From Limnanthes douglasii subsp. nivea (taxonomy: Eukaryota; Streptophyta; Magnoliopsida; Brassicales; Limnanthaceae), in contig JAUPFV010000005.1 in NCBI GenBank assembly GCA_036936605.1, positions 49,682,742 through 49,746,741 on the forward strand: 64,000 nt of DNA, written 5' to 3'. Shown here piece after piece: positions 10,210 to 21,166 of this stretch. Each line of letters starts with the position of its first letter. The stretch's first letter is position 1. The position numbers and the translations under genes are program-made. The notes below the pieces were generated by a model. The model was given only the letters and a program-made list of their open reading frames with translations, was not told where the DNA came from and did not search any database.

Positions 10210-10708
10210 AACTGGTCTCAATCTCGAAACCATTCTATTTGGTATTCATGCTTCGTCACGGTAATTTACCACGTCTGGAAGGAGAGGAACCTAAAAACAT
10301 TTGGGTCCCCTCCCGCCATCACCTCGCTAGTTTCTCACCGTATCTTTTCAGATATTTGGTTTAGATTCCAAAGCACCAAGACTGGCTTGCCAGTGTAAAA
10401 TTATTCTATATTAATCATCTTTTTTGATTTGCAGGATACTCTTTGTGAGTGCAGTTCGTGATCCGCCACTACATTGATAACTTGGATGATTTTGGATGCT
10501 GTCTCTGACATCCATTTGTTTGCTCAATACTTTAGATTACTTGTTTTGATTGGATCTTATTTCTCTACTATGATTTGATCGATTTACTGTTCTTTTTTAA
10601 ACAAACGACCTTCCTATATCGATTGTTGATGTATTTGTCAATATATGCCCTAGAATCTTGTATGAACCTCTTTCAATTTATTTAATGCTTTTATACACCC
10701 AAAAAAAC
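9163..10708 (+). mobile_element. 3' part of a second LINE
   Basis: It begins within reverse transcriptase C-terminal sequence, so most of the element is missing at the 5' side, as expected for aborted target-primed reverse transcription. A 3' untranslated part runs from about 10400 to a short A run at 10700-10707. No clear target duplication is visible. The first base after the part shared with copy 2 is 9163, but that only reflects the window end. The left border is therefore uncertain by tens of bases. Confidence 0.82.
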
Positions 10709-13525
10709 TGTATCATAAAGTTCATTGATTCGATTGAAATAAAGTGAAATTTTCAAAACAAAAAAAATTGTTTTCAAAAAAATCTCAAACCAAATATCTA
10801 CAAAAGATATCGGATTCCAAATAAGCAGCGGCAACAATTCACTGCTTCGAATGCTGCCTCTGGCGTTATTCTCTTATCGTATATCCACCGTTAATCGCGA
10901 AATCCTATCTGTTTCTTTTAATATTTTATAAAATTACCAAATTGTAACCAAATTATATTTAAGATTACAAATAGTCTAGTGGAATTTTACCGGTGTTGCA
11001 TGTTTGCATTTTAATTGTTTTAATTTTGTCATCGAGCAATGGTAGTATTTTTCATCTCAAAATTTATATTGTATTTATAATTTTATGATTAAATATATAG
11101 TTATTTTTAAATAATCAAAACTAATTATTATATTTAAACATTTTAAAAGATTTTAATTTTAATTTATACTGTTTTATTAAAAGTAATATACTAGATCGGT
11201 AATATTAGTGTTGAAATCCGACCTTTAAAAAACAAGTATGAATGGATGTGTTTATAATAGGAGGTTTTTAATCTAAATATTTTATTTGTTTAAAATTTAT
11301 TATGGGTTTCATGGAAATTTGTTAAAATAATCGAATTCTAACAAAATTTAATCTAAACTTTTATTCATATCATATTTACTAGCAACAATATTTCTATTTT
11401 AATTAATATTTTTAAAAAATAGTTTAACATTTTGAAAATACTCTAATTCAACTATCCGTATCATTTTATAATCAATTTTCTTTTATAGATAAATAAATAA
11501 ATATATAATCTTGTTTATGATTTTTTATAAACTATTCACAAAATAGTGATAATTGGAATTGGTTTTCGGAATTTAAATTTTAGTCGAGGAAGTTGGAGTT
11601 TGTTTTTTATTTTTTGTCCAGTGATATTCGTTTGTTATTACATTTACAATTTCTCGGTCATAATACTATTGTTTTTTCAATTTATTTTTATTTATTTTGC
11701 ATATTATATATATATAAAAGAGTAAAAAACAGTATCTTTTAGGTTAGAAAATTATGAGTACGTGTTAACGTTTTAGATGTTGATGTATCTCATGTTTTGT
11801 TTCCAATGCAAATGTTGATGTGATTCATATTTTGTTAATTCATTAGGTGAGGATAAGGTTGTTAAGTTTATGTATTATTTACTAATGATACCATACCAAT
11901 GTAAGTTTTAAAGATTAAAGATTGTAGAAATGATATATATAACCATTTAATTCTCTTAATTCTCAAATAAAAATATAATATATGAGATAAAAGCTTGTGG
12001 GTCGAATTTCACAAACACTATTTGATTGTGGGCCTTTTGTATCTTAAAAACGGTAGAAAAAATAAAAAATATATTATAGGTCAGAATGATATAAAATTTT
12101 CAACATCTTACAAATTATATTTTTTAAAGTCCATTTTGAATTGAGATTTTATTATTAACATTTCGGATCGTTTTTCTACTTGTGGTGTACGTTACGCTAA
12201 CACAATTGAATACATCTTGTGCCTTGCATCATTCACAACAAAATTCAGTTAATTTAATTGTCACATATCGTTATCATGAAAGCATGTTGATTCAACCTAT
12301 TATTATGTATCTAGAAATTTTTACATCATGTGAGGTTCGTGTTTTAATACTTAAAATCAACCAAATAGATAAAAAAGTATATAATTCCATATTTGAGTGA
12401 ATTTATAAGTATAGATATTTTTGTATGACATCAAATGTGTTTTTTAGTTATTGTTTAAATCAAGTTTTATTTTTGAAAAATCATCTACTGTCCAAGGAAA
12501 AACGTATTCTAAAATATACAATGAATCAACTTACTTATTTCTTTAATTTTATTGTTATCGTATTTATGTTTTATATTTGAAAATTTGGAACGCATGTAAC
12601 AAATTACAAAAAATTAACAACGTATATAATATATTTTTAAAATATGCATTAAATATTTTATATATTATATAAGAGCTTGATGTATATTTAAAAAAAATCA
12701 TACATACATAAATTAGTTTTGAAAAAAAATCAAAACAAAATAGATTTCATTTATTTTTAATAGTTGACACAACACATTTTAAAAAATGTTATACACATAC
12801 AATTGGAAGTATTTTGATGATATCAAATGTTAACTATATATATATATATAAATAAATAAACTATCACCACCTTTGTTCGCTTGTATATTTGTATCTTTAT
12901 ATTTTATTTTCAGTTTTTCAAAGTTTTGTTTTATAATATGTTGAACTCAATTTAGATTTTATATAACTAATGTATTAATTATAGGATTGTTTTGGTAGAA
13001 ACACTAATTCTATTTGTACGATGTAATTGAGTAAATTTTAAGCATAAAACATATTTTCAAAAAGGTAACGATGCAAATAAGCTAATTTAAAAATAATTAA
13101 TTTACTTATTGATTTTATTTTGTTTGTTATTCCGCTAAAAATTTATCATTGTTATAACTTGTTGTTAAGTTTATCTTCGTTACTTTAAGATTCCTAGAAG
13201 CAAGCTTCAAATGTTGTTGAAGATTTTAAACCATAAGTATTTTGGCATTGAGAATGTGTTGATTCTCATTTATTTGTTTCTTGCATAATTAAATATGTTG
13301 AAGAAATGTATTATTACCATCGCTATTTGTATGGTTTCTTACATTTTAATAGCCCCATCGTTAGTTATTATTCCAAAATTCATATTTAATAACAAAATAA
13401 AATAAAAATATTTATAATTAATAAAACCATAATAACAAAACCATTTAATAACAAAATAATAAAAAATGTTTCATACAATAAATAATATAACAAAATAAAA
13501 AACTATAAAACATATTACTAATTCA
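10709..13525. other. AT-rich intergenic stretch, no gene seen
   Basis: No coding pattern, terminal repeat or RNA gene was recognised over about 2.8 kb. A short TA array lies at about 12834-12850 and A/T runs are common. A 72-codon open frame at 12182-12400 has no recognisable motif and is taken as chance. Confidence 0.6.
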
Positions 13526-14074
13526 TCAATTATCTTCATTGTTGAATTCTTGATTAATGAAAGCACCCGATGGTGGTGCTGAAGAAGGTATATAATCTGT
13601 ATGTTGTTGTTGAGGAGTCAGATTATCATGCATAAGGTCGTGTAAAATTGATTCTAACCCATATTTTCAGCCATTTGTAGTAAGTACTCGTTTTGACGTT
13701 GCAAGTCACTCTGAATCTTAATCTGCCTCTCATAAAATTAACTACTGCTGATGCAAATTTCACCAAACTGAGCCTCCATTTACTCACGGTTGTAAAATCT
13801 CCTTTGAGGTGGTTGATGAGATGAACTAATGAAATCAGAAGTGGTTTACCTTGCATCATCTCGTGCGAGATTCTCATCAATTCTTAAGACATCGAACGTG
13901 GAGTACAATAATTGGCCTCTGAGACATCCTCTAAATTTTCAAAGACCTCTACTTCGACTAGAGTCGTCCATTTCAGGAATATATCTCTTGGTTTCTTAGA
14001 TACAATTTTCCTAATTTAGAACCCTTCGTAACTGGATGCTTCATATTCCCACTAACATTTACACCCTTACTCAT
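13526..14074 (-). pseudogene. Unclassified low-complexity protein relic
   Basis: On the reverse strand a broken frame runs from ATG at 14074 (MSKGVNVSGNMKHPV) to a stop at 13526. Readable blocks are SSHQPPQRRFYNRE, then ERQIKIQSDLQRQNEYLLQ (helical and polar), then MHDNLTPQQQHTDYIP, and the C-terminus SAPPSGAFINQEFNNEDN. Three or more in-frame stops and at least one frameshift interrupt it. The Gln/Pro/Asn-rich tail after a short coiled stretch recalls C-terminal parts of plant transposon-associated proteins (for example those in CACTA elements), but I do not recognise the family. Confidence 0.4.
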
Positions 14075-15429
14075 AAAAATTTGAGTTAATATCATCTCAT
14101 AAGATATATATTTATTTTACCTCATTAATAACCCATATACTTAATGGTCAAACTTGGTAAATTTATTATGTGTCTCAACATTATAGAAGTAGTTACAAAT
14201 AATTGAAGATTCATCAAGATTCAATCATTATTTTTGAAAGGAATGAAAAAACCATTAACTAATTTAAGAGCTAATTTCTAAACTCCATAAAAAAAAATAT
14301 TAACAGGTCTAGGCCTACCGCCAACCATTGGTTGAAGTCTACCATTGTTCAGTAATACGATTTCTTCATTAAACGCCATATGCCAATCATTAGACCAATT
14401 CTTTTGAGGATAACTTTAGGACATTAAATCATCTCCTAAATGGCATTGTCGTGGCAAACTAAATTATTCTTCTATGTCAATTTCAAAAAATGTATACCGC
14501 CGACCATTAATTTTGCAACGTATTCCAACATAAATTTATTTTCCAAATTTATTTTTACAATTGCATAATTTTTTGTATTATATTTATATATCATGGGCAA
14601 CTAAAACTGTCAAACTCAAACCAACTTAACTCGTTAAGATGATCAAATAACACTTGGATACCTCCCAACCTCATTAAACTCATCAGACTCCATATACATA
14701 TCCACGTTTATAATAATTACCCTAGTAATGTGAACGTCACTCTCGACGTCATCTCAAATCATATTATTCAATTCCTCATCGAATTATTCTTCAATTTTTA
14801 TTTTACATTGGTTGTCATATCTTCCACTATTTTTCTCATGACTTTGGTTCTCCATATGGATCTTTTGTCGGCATCTTTTCGAGTATTTTTTTAAGCTTTC
14901 ATATTCATTGAACATGAATCGATTATAATGATGATTTGAGGAAAGAAGATTTGAATAATGAATTTAAGATTAGTAGTAAAATGAAGATATGAGAAAATTA
15001 GAGTACTATGATGATATTTATAAGCAAAATTGGTGGCTAGCCATTGGGGAAAATATACATTATTCTATCGAACAAACATTCATTATAGCGGATAAACGTT
15101 TGTTATGTCAGATGGACGTCCGTTCACCGTGACTAAACGTACGTCTGTTTGGTCTAACGACTATTTTCTTTCAAACAAATGGACCAAACCCATCTGTTTC
15201 GTCTACATTTTTAAAAAAAAATATGTCGTCGGTAAATGGATCTTCGTACATCCTTTTTCAGTACTGAATATTCGTTTTATCTATTTTTTATATATAGAAA
15301 TATCATCTTACTAATATATGAGATTTTAGAGCTTTATAATATATATAATACGCCTTATCCTCTTACTAATTAAATTGACCATGTTGTTTTGAACTGTTAC
15401 GTTTTTTGTGGTCGTTTAAAAATAAAACT
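14075..15429. other. AT-rich stretch with weak reverse-strand coding hints
   Basis: Around 14290-14520 the reverse strand reads short plausible blocks (EEIVLLNNGRLQPMVGGRPRP and INGRRYTFFEIDIEE) broken by stops. They may belong to the same relic as 13526-14074. The stretch 15060-15230 contains repeated ACGT/AACGT words. Nothing else was recognised. Confidence 0.35.
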
Positions 15430-16288
15430 AAATTTTTTTTTACACAATATAATCCTAACATTCATATGGCTCTTTTTTGCATTACTGAACTTGACATGCA
15501 TATAAATAAAAATAAGGATTATAATGTATGTCATGAAATGGTGCCCGATATGGAAGTAAAATTTGAAAAGTATTTTCATCTGCATCCAACACGTTTATGT
15601 TATTGGCTGCATTTGTTTCTTTTTAGCAAACAAGCGGATTTTATCGATATGTTTGGGATATTTTATAAAAATACCAAACATGCTTATGGACCATATGATC
15701 AAGAAGGACATATTCAAGAAGTTTACTATTATTTTATGATATGTATAATAAGTATGTTGAGAAATATGGGATAAATATATTTACTATGTCTTCAAATTTA
15801 GCGGGTAGTAATATTAGTAATAGGGGGAGAAGCAAAAATTGTAATAACTACGTGGAAAACATACTACTAAGTAAAACAACAACAAGAACAGTTCCCCAAG
15901 TTGTAAATGAAGTGACCATATATTTGCAGTTGTGTATGATTTAACTATGTATGATGTAAAAGACCCTCTTGATATCTTAAGATGGTGAAAGTCCAAGGAA
16001 ACTCAGTTTCCTATTCTTTCTAGGTTAGCCAATGACATTCTCTATATCCTTATATCTACAATGGCAAATGAATATGTGTATAGTGCGGTATACGTTGCAG
16101 TCAAGGACTAGTTTGCGCCGACTTATGTGATATAAAACAATGAATATGAAATGGAAGAGAATCATATATGAATATTCGATGAACTAAGTGATATTGAACA
16201 AGATGTTGAGAATGTAGCTGTTGAGGGACGTGAGAATGAAGAACCAGATGAATCAATAGATCAATTTTCGGATGAAAAATATTTGTAA
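15430..16288 (+). pseudogene. hAT-family transposase relic (C-terminal half)
   Basis: hAT transposases cut and paste DNA transposons with 8-base target duplications. The region CHEMVPDMEVKFEKYF at about 15520-15580 matches the part before the C-terminal domain in plant hAT (RICESLEEPER-like) proteins. Near 15960-16060 comes the hAT C-terminal dimerisation motif: DPLDILRW, an in-frame stop, KSKETQFPILSRLANDIL, then STMANEYVYS (functional copies usually have ASESxFS). An acidic tail (DIEQDVENVAVEGRENEEPDE) ends at the stop at 16286-16288. A frameshift separates the two halves and further stops follow the motif. The zinc-finger BED part and the DDE N-half are not seen. No terminal inverted repeats were found around it. 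Confidence 0.85.
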
Positions 16289-17126
16289 TATAAATTTATT
16301 AGTGATAATATTTGAACTTTATTGTTCAAATTTAATAGAAATATATTATAATTTATTAGTTCAAATTGATAAAATTTCTACAATTCCTAGCCCGCTAGAG
16401 TATAAACTATGAAAGACTTAAATGAATATACAAACTATAATAATAAAACTATAATAACATTATACTACTTTTAAATTATAATATACAAACTATATCAGCA
16501 AACTATAAAGTCTATAACAATTTATTTATCAACCAATAACAACACTTGTATTCTATGTGTTACAAAAATAATAAAAATTTGAGTTTTTTATTAAATATTA
16601 TAAATTTAGTATTTAAAAATCCACCATATTATAAGAAATGTATAACAAAAATTACTATGATTTTTAGATGAGTAAAAAATAAGATATAAATAAATATATA
16701 TTACCATAACGTTACTCTGATAGTACATAAGATATAAAATTTTCATAATACTATAAAATTGTCGTTATCGTGATAGAACAACGTGTAAATTATGTTGTAT
16801 TTTACTATAACCGTAATATTGTAACTAACTAAAATCGAGTTAATTTTTTTAATTAAAATAAGATGGGTTATTAGGTGGAGCGGATCAGGTTTTTTAATCA
16901 AAGTAGGATGGGTTATTAAGTGGACTAGATAATTATGTGGACCGAGTTGGATAATGGGTTAACTACTACATAAATAATCAATGTTAATTTTTTAATTAGT
17001 CACCGTCTTTACGTCAGCATCCTACGTGGAAGATGATGTGGATGTTCAAAATAAATAATTAGATTAAAATAGTTGATAATATCATGAATGATTATTTTGT
17101 AGCATTTTTGAAAGGGTACAGTTAAT
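16289..17126. other. AT-rich intergenic stretch
   Basis: No gene seen. At 16860-16960 a short diverged tandem repeat occurs: GATGGGTTATTAGGTGGAGC, then AGGATGGGTTATTAAGTGGA, then a third weaker unit ending in ATAATGGGTTAA. Confidence 0.55.
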
Positions 17127-17275
17127 CTGAGATACTAAAATCTGATTTTGTTTCCTAAAAGTTTGAAAATACCATTTTGCCCCTCACGTATAAAACCCAT
17201 TGTGAGAGGAAAATAGTCTTTTTAAATTTATGAGGAAAAAAACTCAGATTTTGATATAAGAAAAATGAGTCTCAT
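17127..17275. mobile_element. Foldback/MITE-like element
   Basis: The left arm CTGAGAT...AAAATCTGATTTTGTTTCCT and the right arm (AGGAAAAAAACTCAGATTTTGATATAAG...GAGTCTCA) are inverted copies. The middle also folds (ATTTTGCCCCTCAC against GTGAGAGGAAAAT), so the whole stretch is one imperfect hairpin. No coding sequence. Target duplications are not clear and the true ends may lie somewhat further out (about 17095 and 17330). Confidence 0.6.
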
Positions 17276-18058
17276 TATAGCAGGGTCTTATTTTTAAAAA
17301 AACGGGTCTCAATTTAGCCTAGCCATTTTTGGAAACGTTGATGACCAGTTTATTACAAAAGTAAACGTGAAAGACAAGAATGAGATAAATTACAAAAGAT
17401 GGAGATTAGTCACGTTGTTTACCCGCTATACATGTCTTTCTTTGGTTCAAGTGTCCAATTAGATGGATCTGTCACACACTACTTCAGTATGTATGACTAG
17501 TGTAGTCGAGAGTAAAAAGATTGAGAACGATAATACTGCGAAGAACATGTGGCACGGGTAAAATGTAGACTTGGTTGTTGAATTATTGGATTTTGTTGGG
17601 TGTTCAGTTGTCGATTTTTATTTGGTTGAACTATTTCGCTCGTTTTGATTTTCTTTTATATTGTTGATTATATTACATATCGACTTCAATGATACTTTTT
17701 AAAACAAGATCTGAATTTTGCATTTTCTATACCAAGTTTAAGATTAATTGAATATTTATTAAAAGGTATAAAAAAATTGGGTAAGTTCATAAAAATTCAA
17801 AAGTATCGATAATCATTTGGAAGCTTACAAAAAAAACGACCAACAACATAATGTTTCCAACAGTACCCCTGAGCACACAAAACACGTATAGCTTGAACAA
17901 TTAGTCATTTTCGACCTTTAAAACTTCATATCTTTCAAACCCTAACTCAAAAAAAATTCTAAAACACCAATATATTTATTTGTCAAAGACGAACAAAACG
18001 AAATCCATGAATGATTTTTTTAGAGATTTGTTTCCCTTATTTTTGTTACCAACTTACT
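17276..18058. other. AT-rich intergenic stretch
   Basis: No gene seen. Locally less AT-rich around 17400-17580 without a coding pattern on either strand. Confidence 0.55.
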
Positions 18059-18066
18059 TGTAATTA

Positions 18067-18471
18067 TGGCTAAAATCACCATTATTCTCTCAAAGATCTC
18101 TAATGTTTTAGAAATTTCCATTATTAGTCCCGTCGCACATGTGATAATTGACAAACTGATATGTGGCAGCCCAAACATCAATACTTTGTCTCACTATTGG
18201 TCTTCTAAAAATTTGAAGAATGTGATTCTGGAATTACGGATTGATGAGGAAGACTATGTGTTTCTCGAATTAGGGTTTTAAATTTTTGGGTGACCAATAG
18301 TGAGACAAAATGATATTTGGTTGCCACATGTCAGCTTCTTAGTACTTACATGTGCAGGGGGCTAATAGTTCAAAATTATTAAATATAGAAGACCAGTGGG
18401 AGAAAAAGTTAACATACGGGGCTAGTTTGATACAAACACAAAATATGAAGGACTAATGGTGATTTTTAGCA
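18067..18471. mobile_element. MITE (405 bases) with 8-base target duplications
   Basis: The ends are inverted (TGGCTAAAATCACC on the left; the right end read in reverse is TGCTAAAAATCACC), and the similarity continues inward for nearly 200 bases to a centre near 18270. CTCACTATTGGTC is matched by GACCAATAGTGAG. The octamer TGTAATTA sits directly outside both ends (18059-18066 and 18472-18479), which is the target-duplication size of hAT elements. The element cannot encode a transposase. A 71-codon open frame inside it (18066-18281) is by-product of the palindrome. Confidence 0.85.
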
Positions 18472-18479
18472 TGTAATTA

Positions 18480-18875
18480 CGCAACTGGAATACAATTAAG
18501 GTTTAGCAACCAAATTACACATAATTCTACGACCTTAACAAAAAAAATGCAGACTTATTTCGTAACCAAAGTCCTATTTACGTAAAAAAAATCGTATTTA
18601 CGCAATATATTTACACGTAATTCCATAAATGAACATAATTGTTTTTTCTCAACCAAAGGTCTTATTTACGTAACTTTTTTCTTATTTACACAACACAATT
18701 GTATGTAATTCCGTAACCTTCGACAATTGTTTTTCGCAACCAAATTACATGTAATTTCACAACTGAACTCAATTATTATTTTCAACTAAATTACACGTAA
18801 TTTTACAACTAGAACATAATTGTGTTCTAGACTTATTTCAGAACCCAATAACACGAAATTATACAACTAAAAAGA
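18480..18875 (+). repeat. Degenerate tandem array rich in TTACGTAATT words
   Basis: Loosely repeated units with CAACCAAATTACACGTAATT, CTTATTTACGTAA and AACATAATTGTT-type words occur about every 40-90 bases. Several units contain a small palindrome (TTACGTAA or ATTACACGTAAT). The left flank of the MITE (18030-18066) has the same flavour, so the MITE seems to have inserted into this array. Confidence 0.6.
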
Positions 18876-19291
18876 TTTAAATATATATATTATGGATACA
18901 ATTTTATTCGTCTTTAAAAAAACAAAAGCAATGATATTTCAGATTATTTTTTTAAAGCTATAATTTAAAAGATCTGATATTTTTATAAACAAAATATGAA
19001 AAACATGAGAGAAAAGATGTTTAAAGAATATATTTGTATTAACAAAAATTTCATATGGTTATCGGTACTTTTAATTCAAAATTATGTGATTATCTGTACT
19101 ATATCAGATCTTAAGTTGTTACGGGTAAATAACTTTGATATTATGCGGTTATTAGTAGATTAAAAATAATTGCAAAATATTTTTTTACTTTTCACTTTCT
19201 ACTTTCTTTATATATTCTAAAAGGTTTAACAATACTTTTTTACAAGATTAACCATAACTTTTAATTCAAACTTTTTTATTCTAAATTCTCG

Positions 19292-19306
19292 CCCCCCCCC
19301 CCCCCC
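19292..19306. repeat. Poly-C run of 15
   Basis: Fifteen C in a row, in an otherwise AT-rich intergenic stretch (18876-19329) in which I see no gene. Shorter C runs recur at 25774-25786 and 36654-36664. Confidence 0.9.
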
Positions 19307-19329
19307 TCCAAATTTATATTTCGATGCTC

Positions 19330-19431
19330 TATCCATCCTTGCTTATTTTGTCACACTTTAAACTATTGATTTCTTTTATTTATCCATCCTTGTTTATTTT
19401 GTCACACTTTAAACTATTGATTTATTTTAGT
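19330..19431. repeat. 51-base tandem duplication
   Basis: TATCCATCCTTG(C/T)TTATTTTG and the following TCACACTTTAAACTATTGAT occur twice, at 19330-19380 and 19381-19431, with few mismatches. A recent local duplication. No gene is seen in 19432-19679. Confidence 0.9.
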
Positions 19432-19677
19432 TTAGTTTATCTAACTTGCTAGAATGCTTCGGATCGAAATTATATTTCCTTAACAAATATTTTTGTTAAT
19501 AAAAAATAATAAAATATTATTGAGATAAGATAAATAAAATTTAGTTCTAAAAAACTAAAAAAGATGAAATCCATAGTTTAATTGAAAAAATAACAATTAC
19601 TAAAGAAACTAGAATAATAACAATTCGTGAAAGAAAAAAAATAGTTGGTCCAACCAAAGATGCTAGTTGTACCATTA

Positions 19678-19679
<2 letters not shown>

Positions 19680-19725
<46 letters not shown>
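19680..19725. repeat. (TA)n microsatellite at the truncated end of element B
   Basis: About 23 TA units. The integrase fragment of element B starts within ten bases after it, so the truncation point of the retrotransposon coincides with this array. Confidence 0.92.
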
Positions 19726-19728
<3 letters not shown>

Positions 19729-19734
19729 GCATTA

Positions 19735-20568
19735 TTTTATGATAGATGGGGCTTGATTTGGTTGGACCTACCAATGACATCCCGAGATCGTCAAACAATT
19801 ACTATTGTAGTTGTTTTTTTCCTAAGTTGGTGGAAGCAGAACCTTTGTCGATAACTTCATGCAAAGCAATTATTAAGTTTATCCTCTCCAATATATGTTG
19901 TACGTTTGGGATCTCCAGAACCATTACGATAGATAATGGCCCTCAATTCCAAAATAGGGACATGAAAGGATTATATACTTCCCGAGGGATTCAATATTAT
20001 TTTTTATCACTTTTCCACCTAGAAGCCAATGCGAAAGTAGAAGTTGTTAACATAACCATCATCAATGGCTTGAAGAAAAATCTCAGAAATTACCAAGTTA
20101 TATACAATAAGTATTATTGTCTTATCATACTACACCATGAAGAACATAAAAAGAATCCCAGTTTGTGTTGGTTTATGAGATGGATGCAGTGACCCTAGCT
20201 GAGTCTACCCTCCTGTCGTTCTGAATTGAAAATTATTCTGAAGAGAATAATAATGTAGCCAATACTAATTAGAAATCATTAAAGAGAAGAGAATAATGAC
20301 CTATTTGAGGTCTATTCATTATCAGACCCTGATGAGAAGCAGGCACGCGTCTCAGGTTTGAAGAAGAGAATTCAAACTTATGGATAGATCTAAAAACGTC
20401 TTCCCACACACCAAAGATAAAATTTTAGGGAAGTTAGCACACAATTAAGAAGGGTCATATTAAGTTATTGAAAGAGTTAAGCCCATAACCTATCGATTGA
20501 AAAATCTAGAAGATAATCCTCTACGACACCCATTACATATTGAACACTTATAACTCTATCTTGAATAA
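19735..20568 (+). pseudogene. Integrase remnant of element B
   Basis: Integrase inserts retrotransposon cDNA into the genome. Seen are GLDLVGPT, VEAEPL, IIKFILSNICCTFGI, the DDE-type TIDNGPQF with its aspartate, and VEVVN with the expected glutamate region. The first block is spread over two frames. After 20192 the frame is broken, but the pol C-terminus is still readable: TYRL-like sequence, DNPLRHPLHIEHL, a stop, LYLE and the final stop at 20566-20568. That C-terminal signature (RHPxxIEHLxLYLE) is shared with element A. Truncated at the 5' side at a TA array. Confidence 0.85.
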
Positions 20569-20701
20569 TTGTAAAGAAAAACTCTGGTGGCTCGGAGAGG
20601 TCTTAATGAGGTGTCTAAACCACTTGAAATTTATGACTCGGTTTTCATATTATAATTCTTGTGTTATTTTTTTTATTCTTATATTTTTATTATCACACTT
20701 A

Positions 20702-20905
20702 AAAGGTTCCAACATTAGTTGGTCACATGTAAAGGTTCCAACATTAGTTGGTCATGTGTAAAGGTTCCAACATTAGTTGGTCGCAATTAAAAGATTCTAA
20801 CATTGGTTGGTCGGAATTACAAGGTTCTAACAATAGTTAATCGCGCGTAAAGGTCCCAACGTTAGTTGGTCACAATTAAAAGGTTCCAACACTAGTTGGC
20901 CAGGA
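20702..20905 (+). repeat. Minisatellite, seven units of 29-30 bases
   Basis: Units start with AAAGGTTCCAACATTAGTTG and end in GGTC plus a variable 6-8 bases. They start at 20702, 20731, 20760, 20790, 20820, 20849 and 20879. The first two are nearly identical and later ones diverge. The array sits between the end of pol and the antisense ORF, where Tat-like elements are known to carry variable tandem repeats. Confidence 0.93.
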
Positions 20906-21166
20906 TAATCGGAATCGAAGGTGTGATAGTCTGAATTCAAATAATTACTTTGATTACCTTCGACTAGGAAAATCTGAAGGGGTTATTCGACATATAATAA
21001 ACTAGTTTAAAGATAAGAGATAAAAGAAAGGTGATTCATTCATAAATCTCGAATATAAAATGCAAGGACTTATAAAAAATCAGAGTAAGTACTACAAAAT
21101 GTCTTGGCCATACCAAATACTTGCAAAAAATGGTGATATGAGAAACAGGTAAAATTAAACATAAAA

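Noticed and set aside
12182..12400. Open frame of 72 codons in the AT-rich gap
   Set aside because: No motif, no neighbours, composition like surrounding non-coding DNA.
18066..18281. Open frame of 71 codons
   Set aside because: Lies entirely inside the left arm and centre of the MITE; sequence is explained by the inverted repeat.
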